DNA of 64,000 nt, taken from contig CAKPHU010000002.1 of NCBI GenBank assembly GCA_934162125.1, positions 62,001-126,000 of the forward strand. The letters are read 5' to 3'. Numbering within the stretch: position 1 is the first letter of the stretch; every line of letters starts with the position of its first letter. Positions 33,620 through 42,323 of this stretch are shown here, in pieces. The translations under genes and the position numbers were made by a program. The notes under the pieces are model-generated. The model was not told the origin of the DNA. It worked only from the letters and a program-made list of their open reading frames with translations, and did no database searches. The DNA is from an uncultured Bacilli bacterium. GTDB taxonomy: Bacteria; Bacillota_I; Bacilli_A; RF39; UBA660.

Positions 33620-33868
33620 TTGAAAGAATTAATAAAAAAATATTTAAAAAGACTAACTATTGCAAACTTACGTAACTATGCTAGAAAAAACGATATTTAT
33701 GTTTCCGAACCAGAATTAATAATAATTTATAATTTTATCTTGAAATACCAAGATGACTTATTAAATAAAAATGATCAAGTCCTAGAAATATTAAAAGATA
33801 AAATAAATAATCCTCTCTATCTCTACCTATCTGATCTTTATCAAAAAAATAAAGACAAACTAGATTGA
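33620..33868 (+). CDS. YqfT-like (DUF2624) small protein
   Basis: 82 residues with the pattern L..LT..NLRNYARKNDIYVSEPELIIIYNFILK...., resembling DUF2624/YqfT of Bacillus, which lies beside nfo (yqfS). An nfo gene is also close here (34824-35705). The start appears to be TTG, with GAGGTG five to six bases upstream. The gene runs convergent to the 33860 gene and shares its terminator. The family call is tentative. Confidence 0.6.
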   Translation: MKELIKKYLKRLTIANLRNYARKNDIYVSEPELIIIYNFILKYQDDLLNKNDQVLEILKDKINNPLYLYLSDLYQKNKDKLD

Positions 33869-33889
33869 CTTTTCTGGTTTGTCTTTTTT
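33843..33889. terminator. Bidirectional terminator shared by two convergent genes
   Basis: A 10-bp stem AAAGACAAAC/GTTTGTCTTT (33851-33860, 33877-33886) with A/T runs on both sides. Both stop codons lie inside the hairpin. Confidence 0.82.
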
Positions 33890-34822
33890 CTCATAATCAA
33901 AATCAAAATCTGAAAGCATTGTACTTATTTCACTTTGATTACTATTACTATTAGTATTATTATTTTTTCTATTATTATATTCTGTTATCTTTTCATCATC
34001 TATATTAGAAGCATATCCATATATACAACTCATTTTATAAGTAATTTGTTTTCTTACATCATCAAGTCCTTCTTTATCTAATGGAACAATATTACTTGCT
34101 CTAAGTAAGATTCCAATACATGAAAATGATTTCAAAATATTATTAAAATCTTCTTGATCAGAAGTCATTGCACTTTTACTACCTAAATTTCTAGGATAAA
34201 GTTCTCTTTCTACTTCGTCTCCCATCTTATACCTATGTTTATCTACATAGTTTTTATTTGGGAAAAATCTCTTTTGTTCTCTATCATAATACCCCATAAA
34301 ATATTCACTAGGAATATAATAGTTTCCAGTTTCTTTATCCTTCTTATATATTGGATTAAGTTCTCTTCTATTAAGCCCCATAATAAGTACTTGGGATGCA
34401 TCTTTATGTGGCCAGTGATTAAGTTGATCCATTGATTCATTAGTTTGTTCTAATGGTATAAAATGTGATTCAAGATCACTATACTTACATTGCATCTTTC
34501 CACTTTTTAAAATATCTAGTGCTGCTCCTCCATGTCCATAAACCATAATATCTTCATTATCAAATAACTTTTCTATTTGTCTTCTAACAAAAACAGGTAA
34601 CACTGTCAACTTTTCCCTTTTCCTAGTCTCCAAATTAACATTATGTACTTTTTCACTTCTAAGTATTTCTTCAAGTACTAACATCAATTTATCAATCTTA
34701 GTATGATCAAAATAACTAAAATCAACAGTTCCTTGTATATTTGTTGGATCTATTGGAAAATAGACATTTAACATATCTAAAAAACGATCATCATCAAAAT
34801 AATATGCTTGAACTATACTCAT
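33860..34822 (-). CDS. Uncharacterised protein (320 aa) with possible ADP-ribosyltransferase-like signature
   Basis: Soluble. An N-terminal helical domain is followed by MVYGHGGAALDILKSGKMQCKYSDLESH (H97 onward), then VLIMGLNRREL and IPSEYFMGYYDREQKRFFPN (170-189). The C-terminus is Asn-rich and disordered. The His-Gly, DILKSG, Ser and late aromatic/Glu pattern recalls ADP-ribosyltransferase or KptA-like folds, but no family can be named with confidence. The start is the ATG at 34822, since the GTG at 34831 is part of AAGGGTG. It immediately follows nfo, so a link with DNA damage or nucleotide end modification is possible (inference). Confidence 0.6.
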   Translation of the reverse strand: MSIVQAYYFDDDRFLDMLNVYFPIDPTNIQGTVDFSYFDHTKIDKLMLVLEEILRSEKVHNVNLETRKREKLTVLPVFVRRQIEKLFDNEDIMVYGHGGAALDILKSGKMQCKYSDLESHFIPLEQTNESMDQLNHWPHKDASQVLIMGLNRRELNPIYKKDKETGNYYIPSEYFMGYYDREQKRFFPNKNYVDKHRYKMGDEVERELYPRNLGSKSAMTSDQEDFNNILKSFSCIGILLRASNIVPLDKEGLDDVRKQITYKMSCIYGYASNIDDEKITEYNNRKNNNTNSNSNQSEISTMLSDFDFDYEKKDKPEKSI

Positions 34823-34823
34823 T

Positions 34824-35705
34824 TTATTCACCCTTAATCTTTTTAATTAAATCTAAATCAAATTTTCTATTCTTTATCATTTCTATTTCATATTTATATG
34901 GTGGATATTCCCTATCTACATAAGGGGTCTCTAATATTTTAGGAACCTTTTCTAATCTCTTGTTGTATATAACATTCATTAATGTATCAAACCCAACTTC
35001 TCCAAAGCCAATATTTTCGTGTCTATCTTTATGTGATCCAAAAGCATTTTTACTATCATTTACGTGAACACAACCTATTTTATCAACTCCAATAATTTTA
35101 TCAAACTCATCTAAAAATTTATCAAAGTCTCTTAAATCATATCCTGCATCACTCAAATGACAAGTATCAATACATACTCCAATATGTTCTTTATCATTAA
35201 CTCCATCAATTATAGTTTTAATCTCTTCTAGTCTAGATCCTACTTCACTACCCTTACCAGCCATAGTCTCTAATAGTATTGTAACATCGTATTTCCCATC
35301 TAATATTAAGTTAAGTCCTCTAATAATACTCTCTATTCCTCTTTCAATCCCAAGTCCTACATGACTTCCTGGATGAAGTACCATCTTCTTAATTCCCAAA
35401 GTATTACAGCGTACAATTTCTTCTTTTAAAAATTGTACAGAGAAATTAAACTTAATCTCATCATCATTAGCTAAATTAATAATATAAGGTGCATGCACTA
35501 CTACTTTACTATAATCAATATCATGTTCCTTCATCATTAAAAGAGCTTCATCTCTTTTTTCTTCATTAATTGGATATCTCATTGTATTCTGTGGAGCTCC
35601 TGTATAAAACATAAATGTATTTGCCCCATAACTAAGAGCTTCTTTTAAACTTCCAAGTAATTGTTCATCTTTCTTAAATCCTACATGACTTCCAAGTATT
35701 AACAT
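34824..35705 (-). CDS. nfo: Endonuclease IV (AP endonuclease Nfo)
   Basis: 293 residues of the AP endonuclease 2 fold. Motifs are MLILGSHVG, VVHAPYIINLA, MVLHPGSHVG (His ligand), LLETMAGKG (Glu ligand), ICIDTCHLSDAGYD (Asp/His ligands) and HVNDSKNAFGSHKDRHENIG. These cover the three zinc sites. It cuts DNA at abasic sites. The ATG at 35705 is the start; the GTG at 35714 is part of the AGGTG Shine-Dalgarno. Confidence 0.95.
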   Translation of the reverse strand: MLILGSHVGFKKDEQLLGSLKEALSYGANTFMFYTGAPQNTMRYPINEEKRDEALLMMKEHDIDYSKVVVHAPYIINLANDDEIKFNFSVQFLKEEIVRCNTLGIKKMVLHPGSHVGLGIERGIESIIRGLNLILDGKYDVTILLETMAGKGSEVGSRLEEIKTIIDGVNDKEHIGVCIDTCHLSDAGYDLRDFDKFLDEFDKIIGVDKIGCVHVNDSKNAFGSHKDRHENIGFGEVGFDTLMNVIYNKRLEKVPKILETPYVDREYPPYKYEIEMIKNRKFDLDLIKKIKGE

Positions 35706-35742
35706 AATTATCACCTACTTAATTATATCAAAATAAAAGTCC

Positions 35743-35770
35743 AAAAAAAAGACTTAGTTACCTAAGTCTT
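35743..35770 (-). terminator. Intrinsic terminator of the pilin gene
   Basis: A 9-bp stem AAGACTTAG/CTAAGTCTT (35749-35757, 35762-35770) with TTAC loop and T run on the minus strand. Confidence 0.9.
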
Positions 35771-35795
35771 AATTATCATCATGTCTAACCTGTGA

Positions 35796-36317
35796 TTATT
35801 GTTCAATACAAGTAATTGCGTTTTGAGGAATAGCTGGGAATGTTGTCTTAGCTGTAACATTACCACGAACTAATGCACTGTACTCAGGTTCTGCAGTAGT
35901 TACATCAATAGCATGTGCACCATCACCAATATGAACATAGAATTTTTCAATTCTCTTATCACCAGTACCAGTAGTTACAGAAACTTTTACATAACCTTTA
36001 ACATTACGGTTACCCCAAGGAGATTTTCCACCTTGTTGTAATAACTCTGGAGCAGAACTATCTGTAGTATCAATTTTAATATAATAATCTTTACCAGTAT
36101 CTACTGCTGAAGAAGTAATACCACCACAACTAAATCCATCAGCTGTCCATTGAGTTAAAGCTGCATTAGCATAGTTCTTTGCTGTATTAACAAATGAATC
36201 CTTTCTTGTATTTTCGATTGTTCTTGAAACAGCAGGAATTGCTACCATCATCAAGATACCCATAATTACTATAACTGCTAGTAATTCTACTAAAGTAAAA
36301 CCTTTAGTATTTTTCAT
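35796..36317 (-). CDS. Type IV-like prepilin (probable major pilin)
   Basis: 173 residues. The leader MKNTKG ends at a classical site G/FTLVE, followed by the hydrophobic helix LLAVIVIMGILMMVAIPAV. The globular part contains two Cys (FSCGG and ITCIEQ at the C-terminus) likely to form a disulphide. It has its own consensus-like promoter 37-65 bases upstream and a strong terminator, which suggests high monocistronic expression, as expected of a major subunit. The assembly ATPase lies 17-20 kb away. Confidence 0.88.
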   Translation of the reverse strand: MKNTKGFTLVELLAVIVIMGILMMVAIPAVSRTIENTRKDSFVNTAKNYANAALTQWTADGFSCGGITSSAVDTGKDYYIKIDTTDSSAPELLQQGGKSPWGNRNVKGYVKVSVTTGTGDKRIEKFYVHIGDGAHAIDVTTAEPEYSALVRGNVTAKTTFPAIPQNAITCIEQ

Positions 36318-36353
36318 TTTCTCACTCTCTTTCTATTTTTTATTTACATTTTA

Positions 36354-36382
36354 ACTATAACATACCCAAAATTAAATTTCAA
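36354..36382 (-). promoter_or_regulatory. Promoter of the probable major pilin gene
   Basis: TTGAAA (36377-36382), 17-base spacer and TATAGT (36354-36359), preceded by TG, on the minus strand. Confidence 0.7.
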
Positions 36383-36415
36383 CAAAATTTTATCATTTGT
36401 CGTTCTTTTGACATT

Positions 36416-37027
36416 TTAGTAGAAATAAACAAATCTTAATGTACTACAAAGATTCTTTATTTCCTTACTATTAGCCTTATTTAAGAACGTATTTAACTTA
36501 ATTCTATAAGCATCATCAGTAGTGTCACTTTCCTTCTTTATATCCTCATTAACTAAGTCATATCTCTGATTAGTATTAAAATTTATTATTCTATCAACAT
36601 CAGAATTATCCTTATTTAAATCAGCCATTGAACTAAGCTTTACACCACGATAAGTATCTCCCTTACCAGTATCCTCAATTAATTTAGCATAATACACATA
36701 CTTACCATTATCATTCTTAATAAGAACAAAAGAAGCAGTTTTCATATATTCCCCATCATTTGGAGGACTCTCAAACTCCGAATTATCTACATATGAAAGT
36801 GCCATAATAATACATTGACCATTACCAGGTTTTACAATATTACTAGTATTACCCCTAAACTTATACTCAGCTGCACTAATCATCTTTTTAGCATCCTCAA
36901 TATAAGTAACAGATCTATTCTTATATAAAATACCTGTAACATTAGGAATAGCCACAGCCATTAAAATACCAAGAATAACCATTACTGCTAGTAACTCTAC
37001 TAAAGTAAAACCTTTAGTATTTTTCAT
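36416..37027 (-). CDS. Type IV-like prepilin, second copy
   Basis: 203 residues. The first 16 residues (MKNTKGFTLVELLAVM) are almost identical to those of the downstream pilin. The helix continues VILGILMAVAIPNVTGI. The globular part is different, with Cys in GQCIIM and NLCSTL. The DNA encoding the leaders is also nearly identical, suggesting duplication or gene conversion of the 5' part. It is separated by about 100 bp from the next pilin, which has its own promoter. Confidence 0.87.
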   Translation of the reverse strand: MKNTKGFTLVELLAVMVILGILMAVAIPNVTGILYKNRSVTYIEDAKKMISAAEYKFRGNTSNIVKPGNGQCIIMALSYVDNSEFESPPNDGEYMKTASFVLIKNDNGKYVYYAKLIEDTGKGDTYRGVKLSSMADLNKDNSDVDRIINFNTNQRYDLVNEDIKKESDTTDDAYRIKLNTFLNKANSKEIKNLCSTLRFVYFY

Positions 37028-37071
37028 TACCTATTCACCTACCTTATAAACCCATTATACAAAACTATTAT

Positions 37072-38244
37072 TTAATTTACAATTTTTTTAATATTTTCTT
37101 TTTCTCCTTCCGTCACAGAAGTGTATAATTGACTGTCAAATAAATACCCATATCTAAATAATGCAAAACCCTTATACTTAGCATAACCCCTTCCCACAAT
37201 AATTTCTCTCATAATAACATCATCATTATCAATCCATTCATTACTGCCATTACCTGCATACTTATCAAATAGTCCAACCTTATAAAAAGCTAATGCTACA
37301 TAAAAATCAATATTATCTAATACTAAATCATGCCATGATTCAAAAGTATTAAGATAAGGCTTATTATCATTATAAAAACCATAATATAACTGAGGCATAA
37401 TAAAATCTATATATCTATTATTAATCCATGTCTTAATATCCGCAAAATTACTATTATAATTATTCTCCATATTACCATCTGGACTAACTCCAAATATAAC
37501 ATTATAACTCTTACACAAATCATGAACTTTCTTAATCATCTCATTAATAATCATAAAATGATAACTATCAATATCCATATAAGTATTACTCTTTAAATAC
37601 TCTTCATAATCTAAAAGATCACAATCACTACTAGGATAAAAATAATCATCAAATAAAATACCCTTAACACTATACTTCTTTATTATTTCTTCTACCCCTG
37701 TAAGTATTAAATTAAGAGTCTCCTTCTTAGAAGGATTATAAAATATCCCATCACTAATATATAACTTATCAGTCCCAATATATTGATAAGCTGGATTATC
37801 TTCACATATACCACTAATATCTTCATTAGTTCTAACCCTATAAGGATTAATCCAAGCATAAACATCAATCTTCTTCTTTTTTGCTTCTTCTATATAAAAC
37901 TCCAATACATCATAACCAGGATCTATTCCTTCCTTATCACTAATAACACTACTCCAAGGATATATATCAGAATAATATATTGCATCAGAAAAACTTCTTA
38001 CTTGTAAAATAATAGTATTAAGACCCATTTCACTTATATTATTAATCATCTTTTTAATATTATTTTTACTAGTATTAATATCATTACTCTTAATATATCT
38101 ATTTATATCAATATAACTAACAAAAACACCATTCATTTCGTAATTATTGTCCAAGTTAATAACATTCTCTGTCTTTGAATTAGTCCCGTTATAAACCAAA
38201 AAAAGTGCTAATGAACCTATAAGTAAAATAATAATCTTTCTCAT
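37072..38244 (-). CDS. Glycoside-hydrolase-like family 10 (GHL10) exported protein
   Basis: About 390 residues. An N-terminal signal/anchor (IIILLIGSLALFLVYNG) is followed by a TIM-barrel-like domain: MNGVFVSYID, NTIILQVRSFSDAIYYS, DVYAWINPYRVR, GILFDDYFYP, GVSPDGN and IMPQLYYGF. These are hallmarks of the GHL10 family of putative glycosyl hydrolases. The substrate could be an envelope polysaccharide (inference). The ATG at 38244 follows GGTGATAAG. It lies directly upstream of the pilin pair in transcription order. Confidence 0.85.
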   Translation of the reverse strand: MRKIIILLIGSLALFLVYNGTNSKTENVINLDNNYEMNGVFVSYIDINRYIKSNDINTSKNNIKKMINNISEMGLNTIILQVRSFSDAIYYSDIYPWSSVISDKEGIDPGYDVLEFYIEEAKKKKIDVYAWINPYRVRTNEDISGICEDNPAYQYIGTDKLYISDGIFYNPSKKETLNLILTGVEEIIKKYSVKGILFDDYFYPSSDCDLLDYEEYLKSNTYMDIDSYHFMIINEMIKKVHDLCKSYNVIFGVSPDGNMENNYNSNFADIKTWINNRYIDFIMPQLYYGFYNDNKPYLNTFESWHDLVLDNIDFYVALAFYKVGLFDKYAGNGSNEWIDNDDVIMREIIVGRGYAKYKGFALFRYGYLFDSQLYTSVTEGEKENIKKIVN

Positions 38245-38289
38245 ACTTATCACCATTAACACTATATAATTATTTATTTAAAAAATTTG

Positions 38290-38928
38290 TCACTTTATAT
38301 TCTCATCTTTAATTAAAAATAAATTATGTCCCTTATAAAACCCATAAAATATATCTTCTACGTTATACCCTTCTCTCTCTAATCTCTTATCTAACCAACT
38401 TCTACTTTTTCCAATCTGTAATAAAACATCATCATCTACTTTTCCATCTAATATTAAAGGTAGAGGATAATCCTTATTAAAACTCTTCTCAAAAATAGAT
38501 AACTTTCCATTAGTCTCTAATATCGCATAATCAACATCTTCAATACATTTAATAGATTGACTTCTAAGTTGAGATAATAAATCATCTAAATTATATCTTT
38601 GTTTAACCATCTCTTTAAAATTAACTTTACCCCTATTAATTATTACAGTTGGATTTCCATCTAAAGTATCTCTAAATATAGAAGACTTCAAAGATATCTT
38701 TGCTGTAATAATCTGTATAATTATTAAAGTACTAATAGGTATTATGGAAAATAACATATTATCTTTATAATTCTCTATTGATATTGCTGCTAACTCTGCT
38801 ATAAATATAGATACTATAAAATCTATTATTGATAATTCCCCTATTTCTCTTTTTCCCATTAGTCTAAATCCAATAGTAATAAATAAATAAAAAAATAAAG
38901 ACTTTCCAAATAATATCAAATAATCCAT
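38290..38928 (-). CDS. DUF421 (YetF-like) membrane protein
   Basis: About 212 residues with three N-terminal transmembrane helices including FRLMGKREIGELSIIDFIVSIFIAELA. This is the DUF421 signature. A cytoplasmic domain follows with GNPTVIINRGKVNFKEM and YAILETNGKLSIF. YetF-family proteins in Bacillus are membrane proteins of unclear function. The start is the ATG at 38928, after AGGTG. Confidence 0.9.
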   Translation of the reverse strand: MDYLILFGKSLFFYLFITIGFRLMGKREIGELSIIDFIVSIFIAELAAISIENYKDNMLFSIIPISTLIIIQIITAKISLKSSIFRDTLDGNPTVIINRGKVNFKEMVKQRYNLDDLLSQLRSQSIKCIEDVDYAILETNGKLSIFEKSFNKDYPLPLILDGKVDDDVLLQIGKSRSWLDKRLEREGYNVEDIFYGFYKGHNLFLIKDENIK

Positions 38929-39002
38929 TTCTATCACCTATCTATATAATGGATTATTTCATATTATTTTATACAAAACATATTATATATTGAGGTGCAT
39001 AT

Positions 39003-39356
39003 ATGACTTATATAAAAAGATCTATATATACTATTATATCTTTAATAGTATGTCTATTATTATTAACTACTCTATATTATTTTAATTTAATAAACACTAA
39101 TATATATAAGTATTTAAAATTCTTTATAATTATAATTAATATTTTTATAAGTAGTTATATCTTAGGTAAAAGTGCTACATCTAAAGGTTATCTAGAAGGT
39201 ATTAAAAATGCTTCTATATATATTATTTTATTTATAATAATATCTCTTCTTATTAAATCTTCTTTCTCTCTAAAGTCTCTTCTCTATTATTTTATTATTT
39301 TGTTTACTTCTACTGTTGCTAGTATGTTTGGTATCAGTAAAAAAAAGAAAAGCTAA
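39003..39356 (+). CDS. Small membrane protein (TIGR04086/YrzE-like)
   Basis: 117 residues with four hydrophobic helices and a central ILGKSATSKGYLEGIKNA segment, which matches the G-x-x-A...GxLxG pattern of the TIGR04086 family. The C-terminus is basic (KKKKS). Clear GAGGTG Shine-Dalgarno. It is convergent with the next gene and shares a terminator hairpin. Function unknown. Confidence 0.65.
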   Translation: MTYIKRSIYTIISLIVCLLLLTTLYYFNLINTNIYKYLKFFIIIINIFISSYILGKSATSKGYLEGIKNASIYIILFIIISLLIKSSFSLKSLLYYFIILFTSTVASMFGISKKKKS

Positions 39357-39372
39357 TTTAACTTTTCTTTTT
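39342..39372. terminator. Bidirectional terminator
   Basis: An 11-bp A/T-rich stem AAAAAGAAAAG/CTTTTCTTTTT (39342-39352, 39362-39372) between convergent genes; it includes the plus-strand stop codon. Confidence 0.65.
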
Positions 39373-39829
39373 AATTATTAATTGTTTTAACTTTTTGTAC
39401 TGTTCTAACTACTATGTATGTTCCTGGTTCTACATCTGCAATTACGTATTTAAATGTTTCTCTTAAACTATATCCTTCTGCAACTAATCTAAATGCAGCT
39501 TCTTCTGTACTATCTCTAAGATCCATTTGTAATGTTTCTTCTGTTTTACCAGGTACTGTTAAGTTAATATATCTACGTAATAGTCCAGCATATTCACGAT
39601 CACTAAGTTCTACATCTTCGTCTTCTTTAACTAATTCTATAAATGATCTTTCTATACTCATTCCATTATTAACTCTATTTCTAAAGTTATCTCTTTGTAC
39701 TTTATTAGATCCAAATGTAACATTTTTAGGTCCTGTATATCCTTCTGAAAATTGTAATGGAAATGCTTTATCTATATAATCTTTAGCTAATAAACTAATG
39801 GAATCTTTCTTTTCTAATTCTTTAAGCAT
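39371..39829 (-). CDS. Hypothetical protein (152 aa), family not recognised
   Basis: Soluble, mostly charged and helical, with a conserved-looking segment VTFGSNKVQRDNFRNRVNNGMSIERSF. The C-terminus is beta-like (GTYIVVRTVQKVK). No Cys, no signal peptide and no catalytic motif are seen. Its own consensus-like promoter is at 39863-39891 and the Shine-Dalgarno is GGAGGAAG. Confidence 0.7.
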   Translation of the reverse strand: MLKELEKKDSISLLAKDYIDKAFPLQFSEGYTGPKNVTFGSNKVQRDNFRNRVNNGMSIERSFIELVKEDEDVELSDREYAGLLRRYINLTVPGKTEETLQMDLRDSTEEAAFRLVAEGYSLRETFKYVIADVEPGTYIVVRTVQKVKTINN

Positions 39830-39862
39830 AAATCTTCCTCCTTTTTTGGCGCAGCGAGCTTA

Positions 39863-39891
39863 ATTATATCATATTTTTATTTGAAAGTCAA
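39863..39891 (-). promoter_or_regulatory. Promoter of the 39371-39829 gene
   Basis: TTGACT (39886-39891), 17-base spacer and TATAAT (39863-39868) on the minus strand. A locally GC-rich leader (AGCTCGCTGCGCC) lies just downstream. Confidence 0.72.
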
Positions 39892-39946
39892 AAAGAATTT
39901 ATAAAAGTTCACAATATATTGTATTAATAAAGAAAAAAAATATTAT

Positions 39947-39978
39947 AAAAAAAACAGGAATTATTTTACTTCCTGTTT
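39947..39978 (-). terminator. Intrinsic terminator of the surface protein gene
   Basis: A 9-bp stem AAACAGGAA/TTCCTGTTT (39952-39960, 39970-39978) and a T run on the minus strand. The stop codon is in the hairpin. Confidence 0.82.
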
Positions 39979-41586
39979 CTTACTATTAATTAATATTGTA
40001 CTAAGTCCCACTATTATTGAAATAAATATAATAATATCTAGCACTGCACTAGTAACTGGATTAGTAACTCTTGCATAGATAACAGATACTGTAACATCCC
40101 CTTCAGGCATTACAAATGAGTCTCCATCAACTTCTATTTCCCTACCCAAACTATCTTTAACGATAATCTTAGATACCATATACCCAGTCTTTGGTGTAAC
40201 TTTAACTTTTATAATGTCTCCAGGATAAGCATTAGAAGTATTTACTTCAACTGTACCTTTATCTGTCTCTTCTTTTTTTACATTATAATCTTTATAAGTG
40301 TATTTATTTACCACAGCATAATTAGTGCAAGGATCGATAGTCAGTTTTTTTACTGAATATTCTGTATTTTTTTCTCCAGACGATGTATTTTTTACCGGGC
40401 AAACTCTAGAGCTACCCATTACCACAAAGCCATTAAAATTACCATTAATATCATAACTTTCATTAATGTCCAAATATGAACTATAAGTAGAATTATTAAC
40501 TAAATACTTTTGTTTCCAAACTAAATTGCCATCTAAATCATACTTATTTATGATTGAAACATATTCAGCATTACTATCTCCAATCATATCAGATGAATAA
40601 CTTTTTCCTACTGTAATATAACCATCATAAATCTCATCAGTTTGTTTACTTAAAATAGCAGAAGTAAAAATAGCATCATTTCCATATTCACTTTCCCAAA
40701 CTTTATTACAACTAAAATCTACCTTCATAACAAATGCCGGTCCAGTCATTCTAGCAATCAATTTCTTTGTATTCCAGCTAACTGGAGAAATCTCTCTTTT
40801 TACATTATTCTTCATTCCAACTAAAACAGCACCATCAATTTTTCCATTCTTATCTCTACTTGGAATAATCCTATTTGTATTATATCCGCTCATATCATAA
40901 GAACATTCATTACTTATATTATTATTCAAGTCAGTATAAGAGTGCATCAATTGATTATTGCTATTATCAATACCGAAAATATGCATAATATTATCTGCTG
41001 AAAAAATACTAACTCCATCGCTGGAAACATATAAATAATTATGTTGCCATAACAACTTTCCATTCAAATCAAGTTTAAAAAACACATAACCCGGATCAAT
41101 TCCAGCTATATCAGTTGAAGTTGTAAGAGCTGCTAAAAGATAACCATCTGATTCTCCCTTATTATCATAAAGTTCAGTAAAAAAGGCAATTTCTTCATTA
41201 TTGTTTCCTCCCCACTGTGTTTTCCATAACACGTTACCAGCAGAATCAGTCTGATAAATATATAAATCACTATTACCTTTAACGGTAACTCCATAACTAT
41301 TATCTGAACTAATCTCTCCACCTTTTAGATTTTCAGGCTCAATTACTTCTTTTTGCCATTTTATTTTATTATCTAATCCATATTTAGTAATGATACCCCT
41401 ATTAATAATTAAGTGTCCATCGACTTTATCATTGTTGTCATAACTTACAAGAAAATCTATACTAGAATCATTAATAGAAACGACTTTAAATTTATCCTCA
41501 TTAGTTAGTTCTACTTCTTGAGCAAACACCCCTAAAGGCATTAATAAAAGTCCTAAAAATAAAACTAAAAACATTTTCTTTTTCAT
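39961..41586 (-). CDS. Surface protein with signal peptide, propeller-like repeats, Bacterial-repeat domain and C-terminal TM anchor
   Basis: About 541 residues. The signal peptide ends near VFA/QEVE. A long region holds repeated blocks such as YGLDNKIKWQKEV, TDSAGNVLWKTQWGG, DLNGKLLWQHNY and DLDGNLVWKQKY, which suggest a beta-propeller. A domain around residues 440-510 has GDIIKVKVTPKTGYMVSKIIVKDSLG...FVMPEGDVTVSV, typical of the Bacterial-repeat (InlB B-repeat-like) family. A transmembrane helix and short Lys tail follow. The ATG at 41586 follows GGGAGTG. Probably a cell-surface adhesin or sensor (inference). Confidence 0.78.
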   Translation of the reverse strand: MKKKMFLVLFLGLLLMPLGVFAQEVELTNEDKFKVVSINDSSIDFLVSYDNNDKVDGHLIINRGIITKYGLDNKIKWQKEVIEPENLKGGEISSDNSYGVTVKGNSDLYIYQTDSAGNVLWKTQWGGNNNEEIAFFTELYDNKGESDGYLLAALTTSTDIAGIDPGYVFFKLDLNGKLLWQHNYLYVSSDGVSIFSADNIMHIFGIDNSNNQLMHSYTDLNNNISNECSYDMSGYNTNRIIPSRDKNGKIDGAVLVGMKNNVKREISPVSWNTKKLIARMTGPAFVMKVDFSCNKVWESEYGNDAIFTSAILSKQTDEIYDGYITVGKSYSSDMIGDSNAEYVSIINKYDLDGNLVWKQKYLVNNSTYSSYLDINESYDINGNFNGFVVMGSSRVCPVKNTSSGEKNTEYSVKKLTIDPCTNYAVVNKYTYKDYNVKKEETDKGTVEVNTSNAYPGDIIKVKVTPKTGYMVSKIIVKDSLGREIEVDGDSFVMPEGDVTVSVIYARVTNPVTSAVLDIIIFISIIVGLSTILINSKKQEVK

Positions 41587-41641
41587 TTTTACACTCCCTA
41601 TTCTACAAACAATTATAACATCCAAACTCAACTTTTTAAAG

Positions 41642-41678
41642 AAAAAAAATAGAAAGTAAATTATAATTCACTTTCTAT
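41642..41678 (-). terminator. Intrinsic terminator of the dnaG-rpoD-trmK operon
   Basis: A 9-bp stem ATAGAAAGT/ACTTTCTAT (41649-41657, 41670-41678) with T run on the minus strand. It includes the trmK stop codon. Confidence 0.82.
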
Positions 41679-42323
41679 CATTTTTATTTCTTTCTTAGTA
41701 AGATATCTTTTCATCATATAATTCTTTGGTAAAACCTTAAGTAATATTTCTCTAGAAAGTAACTCTCTCTTATAATACTCTGTAAAAAGCCTACCCTTCT
41801 TTTGTAAGAAAATTGGTCCTAAGAAATATTCTTTCTTACTATATTTCTTATGTCCTCTCTTACATTTAATTATTTGATAAATAAATTTTCTATCTTTAAC
41901 AAATTCTTCATCTTCTATATAGAATCCATTTTTACATAAAAACTTTTTAACATCAACTTGATAATTATTTGGACTAACTATTATAGTCTTAACTTTCTTT
42001 AATACTTCTAAATTATTCTTAAATATTCCAATTATATTTCTACCACCCATACCAGAAATAATAATTGTATCAACTTCATCACTATAAGTATCAAGACCAT
42101 TACCTAATCTTACTTCAATTTCTTTATCTAGTTTTTCTCTTTTAATATTTTCTTTTGCCGCCTCAACTGGCCCTTCTGCAATATCTGAAGCAATAGCTCT
42201 AATATTATCTTTTCTTTTCACTAAATAAATATCTAAGAAAGCATGATCACAACCTACATCTAAACAAAAGGAGTTAGCTTCCACTAAATCTCCTATCATT
42301 TTTAATCTATCATTAATCTTCAT
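41661..42323 (-). CDS. trmK: tRNA (adenine(22)-N1)-methyltransferase TrmK
   Basis: 220 residues. The SAM-binding motif is FCLDVGCDHAFLDIYL, followed by ASDIAEGPVEAAKENI and the motif IISGMGGRNI, characteristic of TrmK (YqfN). Methylates A22 of tRNA. The start overlaps the rpoD stop (TAATG). The dnaG-rpoD-trmK order is that of Bacillus. Confidence 0.92.
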   Translation of the reverse strand: MKINDRLKMIGDLVEANSFCLDVGCDHAFLDIYLVKRKDNIRAIASDIAEGPVEAAKENIKREKLDKEIEVRLGNGLDTYSDEVDTIIISGMGGRNIIGIFKNNLEVLKKVKTIIVSPNNYQVDVKKFLCKNGFYIEDEEFVKDRKFIYQIIKCKRGHKKYSKKEYFLGPIFLQKKGRLFTEYYKRELLSREILLKVLPKNYMMKRYLTKKEIKMIESEL

